From: Perognathus longimembris pacificus
Taxonomy: Eukaryota > Chordata > Mammalia > Rodentia > Heteromyidae
Direction: 5' to 3'
Length of the DNA: 64,000 bases
Assembly: GCF_023159225.1 (NCBI RefSeq)
Contig: NC_063171.1
Coordinates: 434,001 to 498,000, forward strand
This document shows positions 12,039 through 21,439 of this stretch, one piece after another; within the stretch, counting starts at the first letter, position 1, and every line of letters begins with the position of its first letter. A program made the translations under genes and the position numbers. The notes below the pieces were generated by a model. The model was not told the DNA's origin. It saw only the letters and a program-made list of their open reading frames with translations, and did not search any database.

Positions 12039-12039
<1 letters not shown>

Positions 12040-12256
12040 CTCAGGGCCTGAGCCTTGTCCCTAAGCTTTTTCACTCAAGGTTGGTGCTCTACTACTTGAG
12101 CCACAGCTCCATTTCTGTTTTTTGTTTGTTTGGTTTTGGTGTTTAATTGAAAAAAAAATCTTATGGACTTCCCTGCCTAGGCTCGCTTTGAACTACAATC
12201 CTCAGATCTCAGCCTCCTGGGTAACTAGGATTGTAGAAATGAGCTAACAGAGCATT
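12039..12256 (-). mobile_element. Composite SINE
   Basis: On the minus strand a 7SL-like head (GAGGCTGAGATCTGAGGATT) and the Geo-like half (GGAGCTGTGGCTCAAGTAGT, then GAGTGAAAAAGC) are both clear. The last bases before the CA tail, including most of the B box, are missing. Confidence 0.85.
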
Positions 12257-12749
12257 GCTTCATCCTCTCTATTTTAAAGAGCGCCATCAACTTGAGCCTT
12301 CTCTTTTTGTCCCTGAATTCATATGACCTTTCTAACTTCATTTCTGTACATGTTTTCCTCAGTCTATATTCCATGACTCACTTGTTAAACTTCTCTTTAT
12401 CCCACTCAACTTGTTCATTCTGATGGTCTATCTAATCACAGTCCCTGTCCCAAGGGAGAATGGGAATGACTTGGAAAATGTTTCTTGATGAGACCTGCTT
12501 GTTTGCCTTTCCTTGACCTCTGGAGAAAACCTTTCATCAAATGCCATTAGATGTGAGAAAACAAGACTGCTCCTCACCAGTCTTTCTTTGCAGGGATAAA
12601 AGCCAATGTGCTCTGCATTTCAGGAAGCTGTCCCTATGAAAAAGTCACAACAGTCCTATCAGCCTTGAGCATTTCTCTAGTTGTTCTCTAGAGGGATTGT
12701 TTTGCTTCCTTTCTCCCTATATCCTACTTGCCTGCTCCACCAATCAGCC

Positions 12750-12945
12750 TGCACCAGTGCCTTATACCTAAAATTCTAGCTATGTAAGAGGCTTGAGGTT
12801 AACTTTGGCAGAGAAATTCTTATCTTTAATTAACTAACACAAAGCCAGAAGTGGAAATGTGGTGCAAGTGGTAGACTGCCAACTCTGAGTGAAAAAGTGA
12901 AGCAAAGGTATGAGGCCTTGAGTTCAAAGCCCACTACTGGCAGAT
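12750..12945 (+). mobile_element. Composite SINE, diverged
   Basis: The linker ATCTTTAATTAACTAAC and the Geo-like half (CCAGAAGTGGAAATGTGGTG, then TTGAGTTCAAAGCCC) are recognisable. The head is shortened and diverged. A purine-rich GAAA tail follows instead of CA. Confidence 0.75.
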
Positions 12946-13020
12946 TGAAAAGAAAGAAAGAGAGAAAGAAAGGAGGAGAGAAAGAAAGAAAGGAAGAACA
13001 AAAAAAGAGAAGAAAAATGG
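12946..13020 (+). repeat. (GAAA/GGAA)n purine-rich tail
   Basis: An imperfect GAAA and GGAA run directly behind the composite SINE, consistent with a mutated A tail that expanded. Confidence 0.85.
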
Positions 13021-13316
13021 AAGAACATATTGCACCAATCACTCAATCGCACACTGCCCTCAGGCTGCCATGGCTGTTGACTGCCTTCAGTGAGTAACAG
13101 CCTGGTAAGGTCACCTCTGACAATTGCTGTATGTACTGCTTTAGGACCTCACAGTGCTGGTCAACAAGTTCAAATTCATGGTTACAAAATGAAACTGGAG
13201 CAGTTCTAAATCACCATGAATTTAGCTTTGGGCACAGATTGGAAATGAAAAAAAAATGAAGTGCTTTCTTTAGTGAGCAGGGATTTCCTTTTTACTGTTT
13301 CAATAATGGAAATTGG

Positions 13317-13538
13317 CTGGGCAGTTGTGGCTCATGTCTGTAATTCTAGAGACTTGGGGCCAAAATCTGAGGATTGTGGTTAAAGCCAACCCCAACAGGA
13401 AAATCTGTGAGACTCTTATCTCCAATTAACAATCAGAAAACAAGAAGTAATACTGTGGCTCAAGTGGTTGAGCACTAGCCTTAAGGCGAAGATCTCAGGG
13501 ATAGTGCCCAATCCCTGAGTTCAAGCCCCATGACAGGA
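13317..13538 (+). mobile_element. Composite SINE
   Basis: Head GTTGTGGCTCATGTCTGTAA, linker CTCTTATCTCCAATTAAC, A box TGGCTCAAGTGGTTGAGC, B box GAGTTCAAGCCCC. It is close to complete and is the second of four tandem plus-strand copies in 12.7-14.1 kb. Confidence 0.88.
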
Positions 13539-13563
13539 AAAAATATAAAAGAAGGGGGAATTG

Positions 13564-13777
13564 CCAAGTACTGGTGATCACACCTGTTATATTGGCTGAG
13601 ATCTCAGAAAGCTGAGATCTGACTATCACAACTGCCAGGAGAAGGCAAAATATGAGACTCCTCTCCAATGTAATAACAGAAACCTGGAAGTGGAGGTAGG
13701 CTCAGGTAGAGTGACAGCCTTGAGTAAAACAGCCAAACAAGAGCAGGACGCCTTGAGTTCAAGCCTCAGTACTGGCA
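13564..13777 (+). mobile_element. Composite SINE, diverged
   Basis: A plus-strand copy with a degraded head (TGATCACACCTGTTATATTG), a Geo-like half with AGGCTCAGGTAGAGTGAC, and an intact B box TTGAGTTCAAGCCTCAGT. Short A-rich tail. Confidence 0.8.
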
Positions 13778-13830
13778 CAAAACAAAATAACAAAAATGTA
13801 TAAACCAAATATGCAAACAGAAAGGCCCAA

Positions 13831-14064
13831 CAGAGCTGGTGGCTCACGTCTATAATTCTTGATAGTCAGGAGGCTGAGATCTGAGGAGCTCAGTTTGAAG
13901 CCAGCCCATTCAGGAAAGTCTGTGATTCCTATCTCTCCCAAACTACAAACAAACAAACAAACAAACAAACAAACAAAAAAGCTGGAAATGGAGCTGTGGC
14001 TCAAACACATCAGCGAAAGAAACTCAGAAACAGTTTCCAGGCCTTGGGTTCAAGCTCCCACACC

Positions 14065-14066
<2 letters not shown>
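13831..14066 (+). mobile_element. Composite SINE with internal (CAAA)n
   Basis: Head GCTGGTGGCTCACGTCTATA and AGGAGGCTGAGATCTGAGGA. The linker position holds a run of CAAA repeats (about 13,947-13,979). The Geo half starts GGAAATGGAGCTGTGGCTC, and its 3' end merges into a CA repeat. Confidence 0.85.

Positions 14067-14120
<54 letters not shown>
14067..14120 (+). repeat. (CA)27 microsatellite at a SINE tail
   Basis: A pure CA run of about 54 bases continuing from the composite SINE's 3' end. Confidence 0.95.
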
Positions 14121-14124
<4 letters not shown>

Positions 14125-15785
14125 CACAATGGGAATTATTTGTGAATATTGAAAAGACAAAACTTTAAAAAATAAACTGTCTCTGGATACTGTGCTTTAT
14201 TACTGTGATTAGTGTGTGTAACTATTCTTGTCTTCTTCACACGTGAAAATTCATGCACCCTTAGTTGAACTACAAGCGAGTTGATTATGTAAACACATTT
14301 AGTTCGAATGCAGGATTTTCTCTTGGGAAGAGTGAAAAAAATGATTACTATTGTTCCAACATTGCACATCCTAGAGTTAGTCATTTGGATTTGGGTACAC
14401 TGATAGCAGTTTCCTGAGAAGTGACTCAAAAGTCAACGGGGATGAGTGGGGTCCCCTAAATGTGTGAGGTTAGCTCCAGTCAGGGAGCTCCTGCCTGATG
14501 GGCTCATCTTCCTCAAAAGCAGGCTCAGGCCTTGTGGGAGGTTCTCATCACTGAGGTGCAAGACAGTGGCATGCCCTTCAGCCATGAAATTCTAGTTCCA
14601 GGTTTTCACAGAACTAGAGAACACTGATGGGGTTTAGGACAAGATTCCATAAAATATACCAACTTTGTATTGGAGTGAACAGTAAAGCCAAGAAGACTTC
14701 CCTGGCCTTCCCTTGTCCTTTTCTTCTGTTAGAATGTAATTTCCTCACATGACAGGTGCAGGAAAGGAAGCTCCTCTTTGGCCATGGCACAGGGAAGCAG
14801 AGCCATCTGGACCATCACACTTTGCTGACAGGAGGTAGTTTTACTAACATTAGGTCATCCCATATCCCATTGTCCAATTGTACTTCCTTTATCTCATCAT
14901 CAAACCTAAGCAGAAAAATACAAGTTTGCCTGTTTCTATGGGCCTCTGTTTCCTTATGAAGGCCTCTGTGTCAAGGAAACCGTCTACTAAGTACATTTGT
15001 TTGCTTTTCACTTGCTAATCTATCTTTTGTGATATGGTGCCACAGCCTAAGTCAAGTGGAGAAGAAATCTCTCTTCCATAGAGGGAGTCTGTGACCACCC
15101 TGCTGGCATGCCAGACTCGGCTGCTGTTGCAGTACTGCAGGTGGTAATGCAACTCAGCCCCAAAGGGCAGTGGAGTTACAGAATCCTTGACATAAACAGC
15201 AGCTCGGGCCAAGAAGGATGAGGCCTTGCATACGGATCTGGCTGAGGGGCCTGCGGGCATTTCTATGCCACGCATGAAGCAGACCAGTGAGCTTGTTGGC
15301 AAAGATGTAAGCAGAGCTCTGGGAAATCTGGGCTTCGTGCTTCCCAGAACAGTTTTACAAAAGTTATAGGAATGACAGAAAGAGCTGCTGTGGCTTATAG
15401 CCATCTGTGCCAAAACACGATGCAAGCAAGCACACATAAATGGCTAAAAAAATAGTCACTGGGTGGAGGAAACATGGGTGGCAGAGAGATATATATGAGG
15501 CAATTTTATGTTTCAAAGACAGGTCTTACTGAAAACAGATCCTAAACTTCAAAAAACAAATCATAGCATAGAAGACATTTGTGTCTAATTTGTTTTGGTT
15601 GTTTAAGGTTGGTAAGGGTAATATTTTACACTCTGTTAAAATTTAATATAAGGGGCAAATTATGAGGAAAAAGCTTCACATACATATTTATTAACAAGAG
15701 TACTAACTCTTAAGAGCTCCAATCTAGTTATTTGGGTAGGCGAGTCTGAAGTGAGGTTGCAAAATTCTTTACCATTTTTTCCCTT
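14125..15785. other. Unique non-coding DNA with one 140-codon minus-strand open frame
   Basis: The only longer non-repeat open frame in the first 26 kb lies at 15,015-15,437 on the minus strand. It is rich in Cys, Ser and Arg and starts at an ATG without recognisable context. It has no domain, signal or membrane pattern that I can name. The plus strand over the same bases is also fairly free of stops, so a decayed processed pseudogene is possible. I do not call it a gene. Confidence 0.4.
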
Positions 15786-15990
15786 GCCAGTACTGGGGCT
15801 TAAACTCAGGGACATTTAAGACTAGTGCTCTAATACTTGATTCACAGCTACATGCCTCTAATCTCTGCTGGTTAATTGGAAATAAGAGCCTCATGGACTT
15901 TTTTGCCTGGGCTAGCTTGAAACCAGGATCCTCAGATCTCAGCATCCTGTGTAGCTAGGATTACAGATGGGAGCCATTGGCACTTGACTA
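15786..15990 (-). mobile_element. Composite SINE
   Basis: Minus strand: head with GGCTCCCATCTGTAATCCTA and GATGCTGAGATCTGAGGATC, linker CTTATTTCCAATTAACCAGC, Geo-like half ending GAGTTTAAGCCCCAGTACTG. Confidence 0.87.
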
Positions 15991-16136
15991 ATTCTTTACC
16001 TTCTGAGAAAGCTATAGATTTCTTTATTTCAAATCTATGTGTGCATATCATTGCACAGGGGAATATAGAGAAGAAATCTGTTTTGCTGATGGAAGTTAGT
16101 CTTATAATAAATGATTGGATTGAGAGTTATATCACA

Positions 16137-16348
16137 GGGACTGGGAATATGTCCTAGTGGTAAAGTTCTCATTCAAATACATGAAGCCCTGGGTTTGATT
16201 CCTCAGCAACATGTACATAGAAAAAGCAAGAAGTGGCACTGTGGCTCAAGTAGCAGAGTGCTAGCCTTGAGCAAAAAGAAGCCATGGACAGTGCTCAGGC
16301 CCTGAGTTCAAGCCCTAGGACTGGCAAAAAAACCAAAACAAAAACAAA
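16137..16348 (+). mobile_element. IDL-Geo SINE, older type, with 16-bp TSD
   Basis: The dimer starts GGGACTGGGAATATGTCCTA (left monomer, diverged). The Geo monomer has the older-type bases (AGAAGTGGCACTGTGGCTC, GAGCAAAAAGAAGCC, GTTCAAGCCC) and then an A-rich tail. The TSD TGAGAGTTATATCACA is perfect at 16,121-16,136 and 16,349-16,364. Its own substitutions show it is older than the copies at 7.1 and 11.0 kb. Confidence 0.92.
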
Positions 16349-16510
16349 TGAGAGTTATATCACAAAAAGACAAGAAAGAGGTTAGATTGTAATTTGTGGC
16401 TCAATACAGCATTTTAAACATGAATTATTATGATTTTCTGTCTTCTAGTGGAGTTCTATAACCCAGTCATTCATTTATTGAGGTCCTAAGGTCTTTAGCT
16501 GAGAGATCTG

Positions 16511-16571
16511 TGTGTGTGTGTGTGTGTGTGTGTGTTTGTGCACGCGCGTGTGCCTGCGTGCACACACACAC
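16511..16571 (+). repeat. (GT)n followed by GCGC and CA microsatellite
   Basis: A GT run passes through TGCACGCGCGTGTGCC into CACACACA. Alternating purine-pyrimidine tracts of this kind can adopt Z-DNA. No SINE abuts this one. Confidence 0.85.
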
Positions 16572-16686
16572 AATAGTGTGGTTTCAGGTGTGGTTTCTTA
16601 TGGCACTAAGTTCTATAAGTAAAGCAGAAATCATGAGTTATGAACTAATTCTTGGAAGCTTTGAAGTCATCATTCATAGTTAATGT

Positions 16687-16888
16687 ACAGTCTTCTTCTC
16701 TTTCCTCCCCGTCTTTCTCCCCCTCTTCTTCTCTACTCTTCCTCTTCTTCTCCTTCTCCTCTTCCTCCTTCTCTTCCTTTGCCCTCTCCTCTTCCTTCAC
16801 CCTCTCCTTCCTCCTCTTCCTTTCCTCCTCCTCCTCTTCTTCCTTCTTTTGCTTCTTCTTCTTCTCCTCTTTTTGGTTTTTTTTTTTT
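16687..16888 (+). repeat. Pyrimidine-rich (CTT/TCC)n tract
   Basis: About 200 bases of almost pure C and T directly against the 3' end of the minus-strand SINE at 16,890. On that strand it is a purine-only tail. Long Ser- and Pro-rich open frames here are translation artefacts of the repeat. Confidence 0.92.
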
Positions 16889-16889
16889 G

Positions 16890-17116
16890 GTGCTAGTACT
16901 TCGGATTGAACTCAGAAGGCCTGTGTGATGTCCCTCAGCTTTTTGCTCAAGTCTGTTGCTTTACAACTTGAGCTACATCTCCACTTCCAGATTTTTGCTG
17001 GTTAATTGGAGATAAGAGTCTCACAGACTTCTCTCTGAGATGGCCTTATATTGTAATTCTCAGATCTTAGCTTCCTGAGTAGCTAGAACTACAAACACAA
17101 GCCACTGGTGCCTGGT
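16890..17116 (-). mobile_element. Composite SINE
   Basis: Minus strand: head CCAGGCACCAGTGGCTTGTG and AGGAAGCTAAGATCTGAGAA, linker CTCTTATCTCCAATTAACC, Geo-like A box AGCTCAAGTTGTAAAGC and B box GAGTTCAATCCGAAGTAC. Confidence 0.86.
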
Positions 17117-17119
17117 TAC

Positions 17120-17960
17120 AATTTTGTCCCAAAAGTGCCATTCTTGTGTGCTAGGGCAGAAGTATGCATAGAGTTGTCAGTTGAGGAAAGGACAATGTAC
17201 AGTCTTCATGCTGATGTTTGGGTGCTGAAACCATTCCATCTGACATAGATGGCAGCCATTGAAATTGGCTCTCAAGTCTCTGGTGGGGGGATGGGCAAGG
17301 GGTTTGATGAGGATTTCTGTTTTCTTGAAAGTTTTGTTGAATTAAAATTTAATATTAAAGTCCTTCACTTTTAATACTACATTACTCATTTGTCTTTTGA
17401 GTGGTAAAGATTAAGAGGGAATTGGACATCCCATGAAATTCCTCTGTGTGGTACAGCCCCAAGTTATTTTACAAACCAAAGTGCTTTCATGTGAGTGGGT
17501 TTTGTTTTGGAAGCCATTCTCTTCCACTGTGAGCTCCTGCTGGCTGTATTCCATGGAAAGCATGTGTTAGCTTAATATCCAATGAAGAGCTGAAATTCAA
17601 TGTTGTGTGTTGAGGCCATGAGGCAGGGGGAATGCATTTATGCCATGATCACAGGAGAGCGGGTACTCGGCCCCCTTTTGCTCCTCTGGCCCTTGCTTTG
17701 CCCTTACACCATGTAATACTTTCATCCATGGATGACACATGAAAAGGGCCTTGCCAGTTGCAAGTCTTTGGTCTTGGACTCGCAATGTCCAGAACTATGG
17801 GCCAATATATTGCTATTCACTATGAACTTTCCCATCTCAGATCATTGGTGATAGTCCTACAAAACAGACTGAGAAATTACACAATTTTCTTTCTTTCATT
17901 ACAGGGAATGAAAATGGATTTATCTTCTTGCTAATATTTTTCTAATTATTACTTTTTTCT
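17120..17960. other. Unique non-coding DNA
   Basis: No gene or repeat is recognisable. The short open frames have no motifs. Confidence 0.5.
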
Positions 17961-17964
17961 TTTT

Positions 17965-18165
17965 GTAGGGATACTGGGGTTTTGAACTCACAGCCTTATG
18001 CTTGGTAGGCAAGTGCTCTATCACTTGAACCCAGCTCTAGCCCTTTTTACTTTAGCTATTATTTAGAGTCTCAAACTTTTGTCTAAGTCAGCCATAGGTC
18101 ATTATTCTTCTCCCTTTGCCTCCAATATGGCTGGAATTACAGGTGTGCACCAATGTACCTACCTT
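17965..18165 (-). mobile_element. 7SL-like + ID-like composite SINE, old
   Basis: On the minus strand a B1-like head (GGTGCACACCTGTAATTCC, then GGAGGCAAAGGGAGAAGAAT) is followed by a tRNA-like half (GTGATAGAGCACTTGCCTAC, then TGAGTTCAAAACCCC). The tail half resembles ID/tRNA-Ala more than the Geo type at other copies, so this may be a different, older composite family. A further B1-like scrap lies at about 18,205-18,235. Confidence 0.65.
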
Positions 18166-18249
18166 ATTTTTTGAAATAGAATCTTACTAATATATTTTTT
18201 GTTCAGTATGGCTTTGAACCATGATCTTCGCAAATGGAGGTCCTCACTA

Positions 18250-20634
18250 GTAGAAAATTTCTCACAAGTAAGGGGCTTCTAATTCTTGGGGTCCTGGGGT
18301 TTAACCAAGTTTTGCAAGGATTTCATGTTGTGAAATAATATATTACTTAGTTATTTCTACCACATTTTCTATAAACAGCTTTTTTAAGATAGTTAAGCCA
18401 AGTTCTCTCTTTATGCAGCTCCATTTGCCTGAGTGGTATTAGCAGTTGTTGTCATTGTTATTGTGTGTGAGTGTTTGTATAGAGGTAAAAGTGTGAGTGA
18501 ATCAAGACATCATGAGCAAACTCTGCTGAAGTTGGAGTATCAGCATATGGAAAGTCTGGAATTTTCTATGTTCTTTGGGAGAAACCTTTCCAAGGGAAGA
18601 TAGAAGAGTTCCTGTGGAACATAATTCTGAGAAAGGAAGGGCCTGTCACAGGGAACATAGCCCAGAAGGAAAGGCTTAGTGGTAGTGGAGAGAGCAAATG
18701 TGAGGACCGCATGACATAGCTCAGTCCACCTTGCCTCCCAGCCCAAATCTCAATGGAATTCGTTTTCTGGCCTTAGAGTATAATGTATGCTCTTCTCCAG
18801 GAAACCATGAAGGCAGTGGAGCCCAAACAGCCCAGCCTACGTAGCCTTCAAGTAGAGGATGCAAAGACAGAACTGGAGTGATACTTTGGTCATTTGGAGA
18901 CATGACTCCTGACCCCACAGAGGAGGGACAGCCAGATCAGAATCACTGATCAGAATCGCAAGCCCATGTGAACACTTCTCTCAGGACTCCAAGAAATTAG
19001 TGAGTTCATAGCAGACATTTTGAGCTAACACTACTAGTAGGATCACATTTTGTGCCGACAGGCTGTTGAGGCCAAGAGAACTCTATTTCCACAACGAATG
19101 GAATGATAACTAATCATTGGCACATCTGCTCCCTGATGTGTTCTGATGTTTGCAGGCCACAGGATGATACTTTATTGTCTTTGCTTTCCAGAGGCTAAAT
19201 TTTACCTTGGCTGCATAGTAGGTATTCATTCAGTAGGTTATTTTTAAGAGACAAAGGATTATTTGGAGTTTGTAATTCTTGATGATTACGTTAAATGCAA
19301 AGTTATTGGTGTGGTTTTGATTCGCTTTCTACATCTCTCACCATCACCATGAGCATGGAAAAGATTGATGATTTGAGATATTGCCTGAGAGAAATATGTC
19401 TAATCAGAATTTGGGAAAGTAACTTCCAAATATTCCATTAGATTAGAGTGCTTGTGTTTTAATACAGAGGTTGGATTTCCGCTAGAGGTGTTGAAAGGCT
19501 GACAACATGTATAACAGAATACAAGCCTCAGTACGTATGAATGAATGTGTTGGCATTTCTAGACAGTAACCTATATATCTGATTTACTGCAAGAAGCAAC
19601 CAGGCAGAGACCCATTAGAGGAGGTGCTCTGCTTATAAAAATAGAACCAGTGTGAGAGGCTGAGGAAGGGATGTTAGCCATGACCGGCTCAGCCACTTAT
19701 GCAGCTCTGCCACATTCCTCAGAACAAACAGTTATTAAATCCAAGCACACAAAGCCCATAGCAGGCTTAGTAATGACAAGCACTGTCAGCACACTATAAT
19801 TAACATAGGGTGGTATAATTTATCAGGAATGTACTATGTAGTTTAATGCCAAGACAGAGGGGGGAATATCTTTTGTTAGCTTGCAGAATCAAAAGTAGCC
19901 TTATCCCTGGATGCAAGCATTTTTCTTCCCAAATGCTCATTAATATTTTAAAAACTCACAAAAGCCTTTATTTTCCTTTTAATACTGAGTTAGTTCTATG
20001 CAAGGTAAGACAGTGCCTTGTAGGTGACCCTTAGCTTCTCCTCTCCCTCCCATATTAATCAAGAAGGAACGTCTCAGCAGATTGTCTCTACTGTACATAA
20101 TTAAGCAGTTTTGAATGCTCACTGAAACTCAAATGGGATGGCACGGAGCCTAGTAATATCACAGTTAATGGCATGAGACTAGCACTTATTCTGTCTCTAG
20201 AATAAGCAAAGGCTTTTAAAAAAATCTTCCAACTGAGGACAGGAAGAGAAGGAATGAGTCACAAAGATCACAATGGCAACATGGGTTGTTGAATACCTCG
20301 CTCTACCTTTCATGCTTATCTCCCAGAAGGAAAAGGCAGCCAAACTGGAAAAGATGACCTCCTAATTACCCTTACTCTAGGGCTATGATAAGAAGTGGCT
20401 TTTACTGATGCATAGCCATAAATTGGTGTGAAAAACAGTTCCAGAAAATAGCTCTAATAGGAAGGTTTGGACCTCTTTTGTACTCTTCTTTATGTTCATG
20501 CAAACCTTCAAGTTAGCTGAAATATTGCTTTCTTCTCAATATGCCACATGAGAAGGATGTTGAAGAAAATGATGGGTTATTTTGCTTTCAGAAAGAGAGC
20601 CAACATATGTATTGATTATAAAGAATATTTACTA
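18250..20634. other. Unique DNA; 19.6-20.2 kb looks like possible conserved non-coding sequence
   Basis: No gene or transposon is recognisable over 2.4 kb. The part at about 19,600-20,200 is free of repeats and dense in AT-rich homeodomain-type cores such as TAATTAA, CATTAATATT and ATTAATCAAG, mixed with CACAAAG-type blocks. That composition is common in mammalian enhancers but is not proof. Confidence 0.35.
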
Positions 20635-20852
20635 GACTTGGGCATTGGTGACTCAGGCCTGTAATTCTAGCTACTCCAATCTAAATATCACAGTTCAAAG
20701 TCAACCCAGGCAAAAACATCTTTGAGTCTCTTAACTCATAGACCAACAGAAATAGAAATGCCAGATGTGGAGCTGTGGCTCATGTAGTAGACTGCCAGTC
20801 TTGAACCAAATAGCTAAGAGAGAGAACATAGGCTCTGATTTCAAGCCCTAAT
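20635..20852 (+). mobile_element. Composite SINE
   Basis: Head TTGGTGACTCAGGCCTGTAA and TTCTAGCTACTCC, Geo-like half GATGTGGAGCTGTGGCTCAT with TTGAACCAAATAGCTAAGAG and a decayed B box TGATTTCAAGCCC. Confidence 0.83.
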
Positions 20853-21152
20853 AACCTCCCACACCCCCATACAAGGATTTTCTAAGTCTGGCTTTCCTCT
20901 GTTTATCTTCCTCCCCCAATAGAATCTCTTTCCTTCTCTAAATAAAAGAAGGAAACTGGGTAAAATGACAGTTGAACCAGGAAATGAGCAGATAGAAACC
21001 AATGACTAGTTTCAGTCACATCATCTTGGATCACAAATTAAATGTGCTTGTTGGCTTTTTCTGCTAGAGAACTTGGTGGGAAAATATACTGTGCCTGGAA
21101 CCAGTCCTAGGAGTTACTCAGAAAGCATTGTGATGTAATGAGTAATGTTCTA

Positions 21153-21370
21153 CCTTGGTGCTGGTGCTCACACCTGTAGTCCTAGCTACTCAAGAGGGTG
21201 GGATCTGAGGATCCTGGTTGAAAGCCAGGCTATGCAGGGAAGTTCTGGAGACTCTTACCTCCAATATCCACCAAAAAGCTAGATGTGGACCTGTGGCTCA
21301 AGTGGTAGAAAGGGAGCCTTGAGTGAAAAAGCTGTGGATAGAACTCAGACCCTGAGTTCAAGCCCCAGTA
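21153..21370 (+). mobile_element. Composite SINE
   Basis: Head GGTGCTGGTGCTCACACCTG and GATCTGAGGATCCTGG, Geo-like A box TGGCTCAAGTGGTAGAAAGG, B box GAGTTCAAGCCCCAGTA, running into a CA/CT repeat. Confidence 0.9.
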
Positions 21371-21384
21371 TACACACACACACA

Positions 21385-21437
<53 letters not shown>
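21371..21437 (+). repeat. (CA)n(CT)n(CA)n microsatellite at a SINE tail
   Basis: A compound dinucleotide array directly behind the composite SINE: CA, then CT, then CA again. Confidence 0.95.

Positions 21438-21439
<2 letters not shown>

Noticed and set aside
13923..14120. CRISPR-like or satellite array because of regular CAAA and CA units
   Set aside because: These are simple sequence repeats within and behind a SINE. There are no spacers.
16652..16928. Ser/Phe- and Pro-rich frames of 81-85 codons
   Set aside because: Translation of a pyrimidine tract at a SINE tail.
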